Below, one piece after another: positions 1 to 10,860 of a DNA stretch of 64,000 nt. Under the pieces are notes generated by a model. That model was not told the origin of the DNA. It did no database searches and saw only the letters and a list, made by a program, of their open reading frames with translations. Origin of the DNA: Albula goreensis (Eukaryota > Chordata > Actinopteri > Albuliformes > Albulidae). Positions within the stretch are counted from its first letter, which is position 1; each line of letters starts with the position of its first letter. The translations under genes and the position numbers were made by a program. The stretch spans positions 29,732,832 to 29,796,831 of the forward strand of contig CM040746.1 in assembly GCA_022829145.1 (NCBI GenBank), in the 5' to 3' direction.

Positions 1-2173
1 AAAAAATCACCACAATTAATATTGTCCATTAAATGATTAACAATCACTCTTTGTCCTATAGTTTTAATTCTAGAGGTTGTGATAAAACAGCTGAAAAACC
101 TTGCCTTAGCTGCTTCGACAACATCAAACTCCACAATCTCTCCATCTCCAACGCTGCGAAGGAATTTCCTGGGGTTGTTCTTTTTGATTGCGGTCTATAC
201 CAAAGAAAATGCTGTGAACTTTGGCAACAATGCAGTCTCAAGGATATTTAAATGATCAGTCCTTCCACTTACCTGATGGACAAAAACATCCTCTTTGGTG
301 TCATTTCTAAGAGAAAGGACAGATTGATAAGGTCCAGTCATTATTCATAAAGTGATTAGGAACCACCGAGATGACACCGTTTAGCCACAAGTACCTGTTG
401 ATGAAGCCATATCCATTCCGTACGTTGAACCATTTCACTGTGCCTTGGACCAGAGTGGCTGCAACAACATTGGTAGTCACCCAGAAGTTACAAGATCAGA
501 ACACATTGGGATTTGAGGACTCACAGCTATGCTGATGCAAATGAGCATTTATGGTATGCCCAAATTCTTAATGACAGAGTGATACAGGTCATGTATTATC
601 CAAAAATGTACATTTTAAATGGGTAAATATGAAATATTTTGTTTAAATAACCCATTTAGAGTCAGCTTGGTGCAGAATCATTTGCATCAGTTAGCTCATA
701 ATCTACTGCATTTTTATCAACCACAAATGAATCCAAGTTGCTTGTACAGTGTGGGCCTATTTGTTGATCATTAACCACGAACTTTGAGATTTGTTTTCCA
801 CACCTAGGTCAAGTAGGACTATAAAATGTGGCCTAGGCAGACAACTTAGCAGTTCCCTGAGGCCATTTCAAATTGGTCCATTATCAATGCAAGGACTGCA
901 TTTAATTGTGATTGGACATAATTTGAGAATTAAAATGCATTTACCCTTGAAACTTTACAATGCTTCATCACATTTATTAAAAGTTACCTGAAAACACTGA
1001 ATATCCTCTTCAACGAATTACCTGTCTTTTGAAAATCGATACCCTTTCAAGTACCTAATTCTAGGTCACAGCACAAGCAAATAACATCAGGCATGCAATT
1101 CGCGAGCTGAACAAATGCAAACAGTTGTCTCAGAAAACTTAAGCAATTAAGTCCATCAATGTGGAAGGAATTGTTAGTCTAACACTCCTGTCCAACATGT
1201 TTCGTTAAAAATCCAATCTAATATTTCTGTAGCGGTGTTTGAATACAGAGCAACAACATTTCGCCAGTAAACCAAACATACAGGCCTACATGATGTAGCA
1301 TATTAGAACGAACCGCATGTATACACATACTTGAAGATTTAGTACAATATTTGTCCTCACACCCACACACTCACAAACTTTTCCAGGCCACAAGCAATGT
1401 TTGGTCCGGTATGAGAGGATATGGATCTATATCGCTCTTACTGCACATCAAATAATGTGTACCATGGTAAAAGTGGACGATTCATAGCAAGTCGCCTTTC
1501 TTGTTTTTCCCCACTCGGTCATAGAATTCTAAACTGAAGAACAGCTGATTGCCAATAATGTGTTAACACATTATTTGCATTTACCTGCAGTCTTAACTAG
1601 TAGTTCGGTTGCTTCATTTAGAGAGAATTTTTGAGAGCATGCTTATTTGAGAAATGTGTTCACACCTGAATGGTCTGCATGGTCATATGAAAACTGGCAA
1701 ATTGAAGTCCAAAAGGAAACGGTGCACACGTGGAACTAGCGACCTATGGTAGGCACAATGTTACATATTCATTAACCTACATTTAGAGAAGCCCACCAGA
1801 TTCAGTCATTTTAAACACACAACAATACTGCTCTAGTTAAGACAGGTTGAAATCATGTTACGTTAGTCGAATGCAGGAAGACTAAACTGTGCCCGTAGGA
1901 AATCAAAACACATGTAACTTCAATAAGCATGTTGATTCTGATAAATTAAACTACAAATTACTATAACCTCAGTGGCGTGTGGCCAGACCTCGTGTGAAAT
2001 ACAATAGCTTCAAAAAGCAGGACTGATAAAAACAAATCATGTCATTTTTAGCAAATGCATAATTTAGATTTAAATTAACCTGTCATGTCCCTACCTATAA
2101 TTTTTCTCTCCTGTTGAGGTTTGTCCTCCAACGGCGCCGACGGCGGGGCGCCCAGTACTTCAGTGTCGCTCAT
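1..2173 (-). CDS. ybx2: Y-box-binding protein 2 (germ-cell Y-box / FRGY2-like), 5' exons only
   Basis: Y-box proteins bind DNA Y-boxes and package mRNA through a cold-shock domain; the YBX2/FRGY2 branch masks maternal and germ-cell mRNA. Four coding exons are seen: 2095-2173, 395-458, 273-306 and 105-194. Their lengths after exon 1 (64, 34 and 90 nt) fit what I recall of vertebrate Y-box genes. Exon 1 gives a short acidic, Ala/Pro-rich N-terminus starting MSDTEVLG. Exons 2-4 encode a full cold-shock domain with RNP1 (NGYGFI), RNP2 (VFVHQ) and the basic [10 protein letters not shown] loop. The VQGTVKWF entry and KFLRS match FRGY2/YBX2 better than YBX1, and the divergent eif5a neighbour matches human YBX2-EIF5A. 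The C-terminal basic/acidic islands lie beyond the left edge. Exon 4 ends at a GC donor. I am sure of the family and fairly sure of the paralogue. Confidence 0.9.
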
Positions 2174-2420
2174 TTTTTCTCACTATCACGGTTTTTGTTT
2201 CTTGCCCCCCTCCCTCTTTCTCACCTAGGTTTGCTCTGGTCGGCACCACAAACTTTTTATGCCTGTAGTCTCAGGAGTACCACCAACTTTGCCTCACAGC
2301 TATTGGCTTTTGATCAACCAATCCCCGGAGTCCGATTGGCCAAAAGAAGTTCAACAATTGGCAGCATGCAAGGTGTGGAGCTCTCGCGGGAAACTCGGAC
2401 AGGTTTGAAAAGAAGAGAGA
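2174..2420 (-). promoter_or_regulatory. ybx2: ybx2 promoter with three CCAAT-type boxes including a near-perfect Y-box
   Basis: Within 130-170 bp upstream of the ybx2 start codon there are three CCAAT/ATTGG pentamers: ATTGG at 2302-2306, CCAAT at 2318-2322 and ATTGG at 2335-2339. The last lies in CCGATTGGCCAA (2332-2343), 11 of 12 matches to the classical Y-box CTGATTGGCCAA. No TATA box is obvious. Such clusters are read by NF-Y in most cells and by Y-box proteins in oocytes. The sites are seen directly; their use is inferred. Confidence 0.6.
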
Positions 2421-2865
2421 AGAAACTTAAAATAGATGTAAGTGATTTTGATATGTTGTTTTTAGTCAACTGTGGATGTAAGGAGTTCCTAACGACCGTT
2501 TTGGCTTTAGAGTTAGATGACAAATATTTATTTTTTAAACAGATATGACTCAGATAGAGGAATACCCTCTGATAATTGTCTTTGTGTGATATTTAAGGAC
2601 ATACATACTGATGGAATGTAATGTAATTTAGGCCACGTTAAAAGAGTTGGCTAACCCAAACAAAAAAGCTGTTTGTGTAAATATATTTATGTGAAACCGG
2701 AAAATTACTGGCATGACGCATACAAATACATACAAATAGAAGTAGCCGAATACGTACATTTAATTGTCACTTGTACCAAGTAAGCAAATATATTTGGATT
2801 ATATTTTTTACTTTTTTAAAAAGAAAAATCGGAAGAGTCCAGCTATCATTTTCAATTAGTCATTC

Positions 2866-3300
2866 AAGATTCAAAGGGTTGATTGTCACATTCACAGCAA
2901 CACAGCAACATATAGGCAGTGAAATTCTTTTGTCTTCAGTTCCCGATTAAATAAATAACTTTCTATTAAACAAGTATACGAATATACAATATATACAGCA
3001 TACTCCAGTATACAGTATAAGAATATAACATATACACATACATTAATATATTCAAGTAAACAAGAATTAAAATGGATACAATAGAAAAGTACCAGAATAA
3101 AATAAGATACAATAAACCATTGCCAGTATTAAGATATGATAATAAATACTGTAATTTCTTCTTACTGTTCAGAAGCAGATGTGTGTGCTGGAGTGTGTTT
3201 CATGTGGGGATAATTGTCCAGTCTGGGTCCTAGCTGCAAACTTTACCTGAAATTCAGTATCCTGATGGCTTGTGGGTAGAAGCTGTTTCTGTCATGGTTT
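2866..3300. repeat. Degraded interspersed repeat, fish type
   Basis: The left part (GGGTTGATTGTCACATTCAC, followed by GTGAAATTCTTTTGTC) and the right part (CTGATGGCTTGTGGGTAGAA) match, from memory, the flanks of a repeat scattered through fish genomes. The middle, 2950-3130, is very AT-rich. No open frame or terminal repeats survive. The family is not settled. It lies between the divergent ybx2 and eif5a promoters; the rest of 3300-4430 shows no gene. Confidence 0.4.
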
Positions 3301-4437
3301 GGTAGTCATAGTCTGGTACTTAAAGGTTTGCTGTGACATTTACATTGGTTACATTTATGTCCATGTCCTAAATGTATATTCCATTTGAAAGGGAAAACAT
3401 AAATGTGCCCTCTCACTGTCTCTGCCCTTGATACACTCAGCATGTGCATTCTCCTAAGGTGCACCTACCCATACTGCAGGCAGGGGCACACCTCAAGTCC
3501 AATGCCAAACCAGTCAGTAAGCAACTCTGTTCAAGCAAATAAAGAAGGATGAGTCCCATTTCAGCTCTGTCTCCCTGGCACTAACTCTTCCTCACTGCCT
3601 CACCCTGGCCCACCAGCCATAGGTCATAGGATTCATATTTCACTGGACTATATTTAACCGGGTGGCTCTGCAAACGGTCAACTCTACCCCTGGGGCAACC
3701 ACTGGTCAGTGCCATGTCCGAACCTCAAGCCATTTTAATTCAAAATCTTTCCACACATGCCGCATGACTAATGCCAAAACCAACAGGGGTGCAATGATAT
3801 TTCATCTGTTTTTTTTTTATTATTTTATTTTATTGACTGAACTTAATCAGCTTTTGTACAAATAATAAATAGTAATTCAAACAATTTCCAACATCTGACA
3901 GGTGTTTGGCCTTTGTCATAAACCTGCCAAAGTTTTAACCAAACTTTTTTGGTTCAGTTTTAACTTTTTACTGTTTAGCATGCTTTTTGAATAGCCTATT
4001 GCACAATAATTAATGTTACGGAGACAAATTTGGTTAGACTCCATCGGTAATTAATATAATGCTTCATTTACATGGTAGCCTGTCCCCAATAAGCTAGAAA
4101 CTCGCTGTCAGGTCTCTATGCAGGCCATTTCCAAATTCTATTCCGTTTCACAGATATTAATAATATAATGGCAGTGGGTAAAATATTTAGCGAGTTAGGC
4201 CTGAAGTTGTGCATAGACTACGGGGCATGGCGCTGTTGCACTGTACCTTCCCAGCACACGACACGATTAAATAGTCTATAATACTAAAACTCGTAAATTT
4301 GTAACTTATCATCTATAAATCAAGTCTAGGGGTTGTCTGCACATGGAAACATGTATGGAGTGAACGACTATTGCTAAAGCGCGTTCTCGGAAACATCTAT
4401 CACCCCCACCCCGTTGAATCTGGGATTGAGAGATGTA

Positions 4438-4449
4438 TGCGCATGCGCA
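4438..4449. promoter_or_regulatory. eif5a: NRF1-like palindrome in the eif5a promoter
   Basis: TGCGCATGCGCA is a perfect 12-bp palindrome and a textbook NRF1 binding site. It lies about 400 bp upstream of the first eif5a splice donor, at the left edge of the GC-rich, CpG-bearing stretch that forms the 5' untranslated exon. NRF1 sites of this form are typical of TATA-less housekeeping promoters. The match is seen; binding is inferred. Confidence 0.55.
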
Positions 4450-4469
4450 GAAAGGAGAAAATTAATTTC

Positions 4470-4840
4470 GTTGATCTTTCGATGACTGACTCAGGGTGTG
4501 ATTGAGAGAGAGTGTGTAACGTACAGTGTGAGATTTGGGCTCGCGCTGAGGTTTGCGGCTTGCGGTGTGCGTGAGCCTGAACTGCAACAACGTGTCGCTA
4601 AAGAAAATATTGAACGGAGGAGAGAAGGGAAAGGGGCGTTTGGAATGAAAGGAGCATAACGGGAGAAGAATAAGGAGCAAAGGCACGGCAGAGTCACCGC
4701 GGCAGACACGAGAGTGACAGACGACAGAGACTGGCAGCGAGAGAGAGAAAGAGGGGGGAGAAAGAGAGAGACGAGTTCTGAGTTGTTAGGAGTAGATAGC
4801 ACAACACCAGACATTGATAGAGGGACATCTTGCTGACTGG
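4470..4840 (+). other. eif5a: eif5a 5' untranslated first exon (approximate start)
   Basis: A purine-rich, CpG-containing stretch ends in a strong donor (GACTGG|GTAAGT, exon end 4840). It is the best candidate first exon for eif5a, whose ATG lies in the next exon at 6742 after a 1.9-kb intron. The 5' edge is estimated from base composition and the NRF1 site just upstream. A minus-strand open frame across this stretch is not a gene. Confidence 0.5.
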
Positions 4841-6741
4841 GTAAGTAACTTATTAAAACATTACAATACCAGACGTAATATGCGCCCACCCCTCCCCACA
4901 CAGTTACTCCCAATCCACTTGCTCCATTTATTTAGATCTCTCATCTTTGCATGATATATAACGGTATAGCAACCTGTGCTTATTTTCAAAACGAGTTCAT
5001 TTTTATACTGTAATCCACATGATCAGCATCAAAATGCAGTTATGGGCATGACTTTTTATGCTTCCAACGAGTTTGTTAGTCTGCTAAACATAGGCTACAT
5101 TCTTGTGTTTGGCGTGCTACGTTTGCGAGGCGTTCCACTGTATGTTGTTACTTCGACTTCAACAATTTTATCAAATTGGACGATTCCCATGACATATAAT
5201 GCACAGAATAAAAGTTATAAAACAACTTGTTTCGAACACATGATCCCATTCGCGTTAGCCTGCATACAGGTCATATAACTTCCCAGTACAATTCGCTAGG
5301 TGCATGCAGTATAGTGCTCAGAGGAATAACGTAGACACATAGCCATACGTAAGCTATGTATCGATGTGGACCAGTCGAAGCATTCACAGTATCTGTCATA
5401 CTGTATTGTTTTGCACCTGCCTCTTGTTACACACGCCTAGTTTTCAGTATCCATGACTGTGGGCCTCAGCCAGAGAGCAGCGCTCTTGCAAGCCGCGGCG
5501 CTGTCACGAGCACTCGGGCTCTGAGAACCAGGCCGTATGAGAAACGCACTTTTCTCAGGCAGAACGAACGCGTGCGGTTTTCTCTCGACTATGAATTTGA
5601 CTCTGACAGTCTATACGTACCTATCCCGTGACACAAGCATTATAAATAATATTGTGGTGTTAGTTTGTTGCTGAATTAATTTCATACATTGTACATTTGC
5701 GTGTCATTTACTGTTGATTAACTGGTCATACAACTGTATTCAGTGTTATCTATAGGTGAGACGGCAGATCCTATAATTTTAGCGAAAGACTTGCAGTTCT
5801 CTCTATTATTTCCATTAACATGCATAAACGAATTAATGATACGCGTGTTTCTGATAAATCTACTGTTGTCAGTTGTAATTTAGTGGGTAAAATGAATAGA
5901 TTTATATTTTTACATCGTCATGGTCGGGTTTGGTTGACTGGAGTGACTGGATGTAGGGGCCTTCCCTTTGCGGACTCGTGCGTATTCCGATCTACCAGAC
6001 GCTTGCTGGTTTGTAGTAGCCTACAGCGGCATTTTTAAAACAAGAGTCTGATTTCTTTTATTGTATAAGCTATATGAAAACGTAACGCGTTGTACTTTTA
6101 TTCCGTGGTATTTGTTTTTCAGTCTTAACAAACGCCCCCTTCTGTGTACTTTCATAAAACTTGCATTTGACACAATTTGATTTGGTAAGTTGTCAGACAG
6201 TCGTCCAGTTAACAGGTGCCATATTTCTGTTGCTTAATTTAGCTTTCTCCTTCTCACTCTCACTCTCAGCTAACGTCAGTTAACTATAGTATTTAACAGG
6301 ACAAATGAAGAATGAATGGTTTTCATGCTTCTCTTTACATGTCATGTATCCTGGCGTTTTTCTGTGGTTAGCACATGTAATTGTCACATTAAGAGATATG
6401 TACTGGCGAAATTATGTGAGCTCTTGAAGCACTGAAATGTAAGTATATGCCAAAATGTATTCTGGTCTAACAAGGTGAATTTGAATTATACGTTAGCATT
6501 GTACCTCTGTATATTAATAGGTTTAGGCATGATACTTATATCAGCAGAAGTCACAGGAATGTTATTTTAAATATTGTTACATTTAACAAATACATGCATA
6601 TATGTTCCTAGGTGTATCTGAATTACACTTGTGATCTTGTCTTTTACAATTGTAGTGATGTTCCTTGTCCACCACAGTGACATTAAGCTCTCATTAGTTT
6701 TAGTAACCATTATGAAACTGTCTTTATCCTTTAGTGCTGGC

Positions 6742-8460
6742 ATGGCAGATGCAGATTTGGACTTCACAACTGGCGATGCCGGGGCATCTGCCACCTTCCC
6801 TATGCAGTGCTCTGCCCTGCGCAAGAATGGTTATGTCGTGTTGAAAGGACGGCCCTGCAAAATTGTTGAAATGTCCACCTCCAAGACTGGGAAGCACGGA
6901 CATGCCAAGGTTTGTGTGACATACATTTGTTCATTGTTTTCAGGGAGATTCTCCATGGTCATGGCAACCATGCACACATGACAAAAAGCTTGTTGATATG
7001 GGTATTTGTGGGTTTGGTTTTGTGTCCATCTAGGGATTCCCAAACTTATTCTAGAAGGACCACTGTGCATGCTGGTTTTCTTTCTAGTGTATCGCTATCT
7101 GTGTAATTGTTTATGCTTTTTGAAAATACTGAAATTCCATAGTTTTTTGGTGCTTGAAAATTCTTCTTTAAATTCCATAATTGTGTGGTGGAATAGATTT
7201 TAAAATAATGTACTTCTGGGTCATACCATTTGGGTCATATCTGGTCTTTGAATTATCTTCATCAAAAACTTTATTTCAATAGGTAGGAGTGGTACACTTT
7301 CATTATTTAGGACAATGCCAGCAATTTTTTTATCAATACATTTATTTATTTAGAATATTAAATGTCTTTGAAAAACATATTTTTTCCACAGCACAGTACA
7401 ATGGAGCAATGGGAGAAATAGTTGACTGGTAACTGATGGGCGGTAATTGATTAACAGCCTTTAAATGAATATGGAATATCTATTCAATATTTGTAACATG
7501 GATTATCTATCTCTTATATAATGTGGAATTAAGAGTTAAAATTATCCCTCTTTTGGCAAAAGTGTTTATTTAAAAAAATGACAGCTTGGCAACTGTGGCT
7601 GGAACATGAGTCATGCATATACAGAGGGCATCCATAAGAGTGCCAGGACTGAACTTCTTCAGTCGTGTAAACTACCTCTTTAGCTCCTGAACTCCCAGGG
7701 GAAATATCGAAAGGTGACATGATTATTTTTTCTTGTATCTCTCGACAGGTCCACTTGGTGGGTATAGACATCTTTAATGGGAAGAAGTATGAGGATATCT
7801 GCCCATCTACTCACAACATGGATGTCCCAAACATCAAGAGAATTGACTACCAGGTATGACGGCTGAGAGAATGAAAGTAAGGGGCACAACAGGTGGGAAT
7901 GAATGCAGGGAGTGAGGCTGGCTGGAAAAGTAAAGGATGTGGTTGGACTGGTAAAGGAACTGAACTTGTTGAGTGAACACCCCTTTCTCAGAAAGTGAAC
8001 ATGTCTTTGTCATTGTCAGACTGTTTCTTCTCAAGTCTCTTCTCATACCAAAAATGTTTCTCCTCTCCAACCCTGTATCCCTGCATACCCTCGTCCTGCT
8101 TCTTCCCAGTTGATTGGTATAATGGATGGGTACCTGTCTCTCCTCATGGACAGTGGGGATGTGCGAGATGACCTGAGGATGCCTGAAGGAGACCTGGGAA
8201 AAGAAATCGAGGCAAGATATGAAGCTTCAGAGGAGATCATGGTTAGTTATTTTGTACTCTTTCATGCTCCACTTATGCCTGCATATCACCAATTCAGCAG
8301 GGTCTCTTATCTTTACCCCTGTTTAGGAGGAAGTAATACATTTCTGTGTGGATTTGTAACTCTTTGAATATTTTATTCTGCTGTCCTTCCTGCACAGATC
8401 AGTGTTCTATCTGCAATGAATGAGGAGTCTGCGGTTGCTATCAAATCCATGACTAAATAA
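6742..8460 (+). CDS. eif5a: Eukaryotic translation initiation factor 5A (hypusine protein)
   Basis: eIF5A binds the ribosomal E site and relieves stalling at proline-rich and other slow motifs; it also helps termination. It is the only protein carrying hypusine, made by DHS and DOHH on one lysine. Coding exons are 6742-6909, 7749-7853, 8110-8241 and 8398-8460, giving 155 aa (human 154). The start has a good context (GGCATGG). The hypusine loop [11 protein letters not shown] lies in the first coding exon, with the modified lysine at residue 51, one later than human because of an extra Ala near the N-terminus. The N-terminal SH3-like domain covers about residues 15-83 and the C-terminal OB fold, starting near [11 protein letters not shown], the rest. 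It is intact and highly conserved. Tail-to-tail with gps2 and head-to-head with ybx2, as in human. Confidence 0.97.
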
Positions 8461-10860
8461 ACTACTACAGGTAAACACTGTTCAATCCCTGCACCCCTGA
8501 CCCAGATTTCAGAGTATCTGTTCAGCTTGTTCAGTTTTACTGCTTGACCTTGTAAATATCAGTATGGGGTTTCTCACCATGAGTGAGTGCATATTTGGCA
8601 AATTATTTTAGTCTTATATAGATGTAGGCAGCTCCTCAAAGGCCAGTTCACCTGAAGTGTTTTCAAAAACGAAGCTAGTGTAGATCAAGGTTCACTTCTG
8701 CTACGGTGTGATTTGCTTACATTTGAATATGTAAAAGATTAAAATGACTTGTATTTTTAGGAGTATTTCTGTTCATTTTAGCCACTACCAAGCCTGCAAT
8801 GTTATGTAAGTGACAAAAAGTTTCAACACTTTTGTTATAAAAAGTGACTGGAATCATAGAAAATAATTGATGTAATGAGCTGGTTGTCTGAAGGGGGATT
8901 AATGGAGAGCAGTATTGCCATAGCATTTTTTTGGTACTGCAGTGGATTGCATATATCCATCACTCCTTTCTGTCTGCACAATGCAATGTTTCAAAGTGAG
9001 GGACAATGCATTAACGGCATATGCCTGTAGAATGGTGTTGCAATCGTGTACAAGTCAGTATATTATATTTTTTGTACATTAAATACTTTACAGGTATCTG
9101 TTAATAAAATTTCAGAGACATCCACAAAGATAACTTTTGTTGGTTCCTCACATAGCTATGTGGATGTACAGCAGACCCTTCATTTCTGAGCATTTCATAT
9201 TCATGGTTTTGATGATTCATGCACAACAGAGGTGCATTAAGACAGAACCTTTGTTCATTCTCAGGAAAAACCATAAAGATGTGGATGCCTGATTTGAGTC
9301 TAAATTGCACTCTCTGAAATTATTTTATCTCATAATTATGTTATCACAGTGGTCACTGTCTTCCAAACCACCCAGATCTTGTGTTGGTTCATTTAGGCCT
9401 TGTCCGAACTCACAGTTTTTGTATATGTGTTTTTTTTACACTTCTGTCTTCATATAAAGACAGTGGAATTACAAGAGCCTGGATATAGTTCTTGAGGTAT
9501 TATGGATCCAAAAATGGCATTCAGACTAAGGCATTGTTTAACTTTAATAGAACTTCAATTAATTTGTTGGCTTTTTCACAGCTACAGCACAGTCCCTAGA
9601 TTCTTTAAACTATGGTTTATTATTATTCCCAAGTCTTTTTCAAACTGAACAAATTCTACTCCCATGAAATAGTCCTTAATTAATTTCTTTCCATGATGTA
9701 GAACCTAACATGTTACCATTACCATAGTTGATTATAAACTGTCTCCTATACCTCCACATTTTGCATTAACTGCAGACTGCACATTTTGTATCAGCTAAAT
9801 AAGTAAGACTTGCTACTTACCTCATTATCAAGGTCATTTATATAGGTAAATAAAAGCAGGCCCCAGTGCTAATCCCTGCCGGACTGCATAATACAAAATT
9901 CTTATATAGTTCCTCCAGCTGTTACTCTTTGCATTCTGCCATGCATTCAATTTCAAAAACCCACTCTGTAAAAACTTCTGCACTTCCTAATGATTTGAAT
10001 ATGAGCCTCCCATGTGATACTTTGTCAAATGACTGCTGAAAGTTCTAATGTAGAATACCATACACAAGATTCAAGTCAAAAAACTATGTAGGTAGCACAT
10101 GTGTGACTGTTCTTTTCTAGGATTAATATTCAATTATTTTTGGGTTGAATCTAATGTAACTTGATTGCTTTCAAATGATTTTATTTATTTTTAAAGAGTA
10201 AAGGTTTGAGAAGTCCCTAGTGATTTGGTAGTATTCAAATACACTTGCAGCAATAGGTATGTGCGCGGGGATTATTTGTAAGTTCAGCAATTTGTGTGAA
10301 GCTAGGAACATATACCTTGCGAAAGTGAAGGATATACTGTATGTTAGTGTTTTTAATTAAATAACACATTGAGTTCATTTTTGTAAACATTCTTTTGTAA
10401 TTCAGTTTGCAGCAATCAGAGCGTGTACTTAATGTTTGGCATGTAGATATTTTCAGCCCGCACAGTTTGATTAATATATTTCATCTGCACTTTGTGGATT
10501 ACAGCACAGTTATAGTAACTGTAGAGTATGTTAGGATACTTATATATTCATCAGGGTGTTACGGTTGTTTGTAAGAATATATGACCAAAGGAAAAGTGGT
10601 GTCTTAAGAATCATTTGTGGATTAATTTACTCTTTTTCTTCTGTCCTTCTCTGTCTTGATCCCCTCCCTTCTGTCTCTGCCTCATGCTCATTCTCAGGGG
10701 TTGGCAAGACTCATTGGACCTGAAAAAGGAAAGAATAAGACCTCAGCATTGCTATCCTTCCTCTTTCTTTCTTAAAATCAGCCTGTCTCTCTTTCTTTCT
10801 GTACTTTCTGGCCCTTCTTTGGGTTAAATTAGAAAATAAATTTAATAAATAATTGGAAAT
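8461..10860 (+). other. eif5a: eif5a 3' untranslated region with an intron
   Basis: Ten bases after the TAA is a donor (ACTACTACAG|GTAAAC, exon end 8470). A strong acceptor with a long pyrimidine tract lies at 10697 (CATTCTCAG|GGG), followed by an exon that reaches twin AATAAA signals at 10835-10840 and 10844-10849. This suggests a spliced 3'UTR with a 2.2-kb last intron. The intron is so close to the stop that it should not trigger nonsense-mediated decay. An alternative is an unspliced 3'UTR ending at an earlier AATAAA near 9104. The intron also holds a LINE remnant. Confidence 0.5.
9390..10130 (-). mobile_element. LINE remnant (CR1/L2/Rex1-like reverse transcriptase), antisense
   Basis: Read on the minus strand, broken frames give hallmark reverse transcriptase motifs: a QSFDKVSHGRLIF block (family FDKVPH) near 10040-10070, then AVRQGLALGP, and in another frame LLFTYINDLDNEV near 9820-9900. 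A later stretch near 9600-9700 resembles the C-terminal EKDLGVIID/KKAN region (here FEKDLGIIINHSLK). Stops and frame changes are frequent, so it is long dead. No poly(A) tail, target duplication or 5' end is visible. It lies inside the eif5a 3'UTR intron. Confidence 0.55.

Noticed and set aside
105-2173. Calling the first gene ybx1
   Set aside because: The VQGTVKWF and KFLRS spellings and the divergent eif5a neighbour point to the YBX2/FRGY2 branch.
2114-2548. 144-codon plus-strand open frame
   Set aside because: It runs antisense across ybx2 exon 1 and its promoter, has no recognisable domain and owes its length to GC-rich DNA.
4491-4913. 140-codon minus-strand open frame
   Set aside because: It is the antisense of the purine-rich eif5a 5' exon; the Ser/Leu/Phe-rich product is what antisense GA-rich DNA gives.
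9396-9535. MITE suggested by similar ends (GGCCTTGTCCGAAC and TGCCTTAGTCTGAA inverted)
   Set aside because: The match is loose, and the stretch fits better as the 3' part of the antisense LINE remnant.
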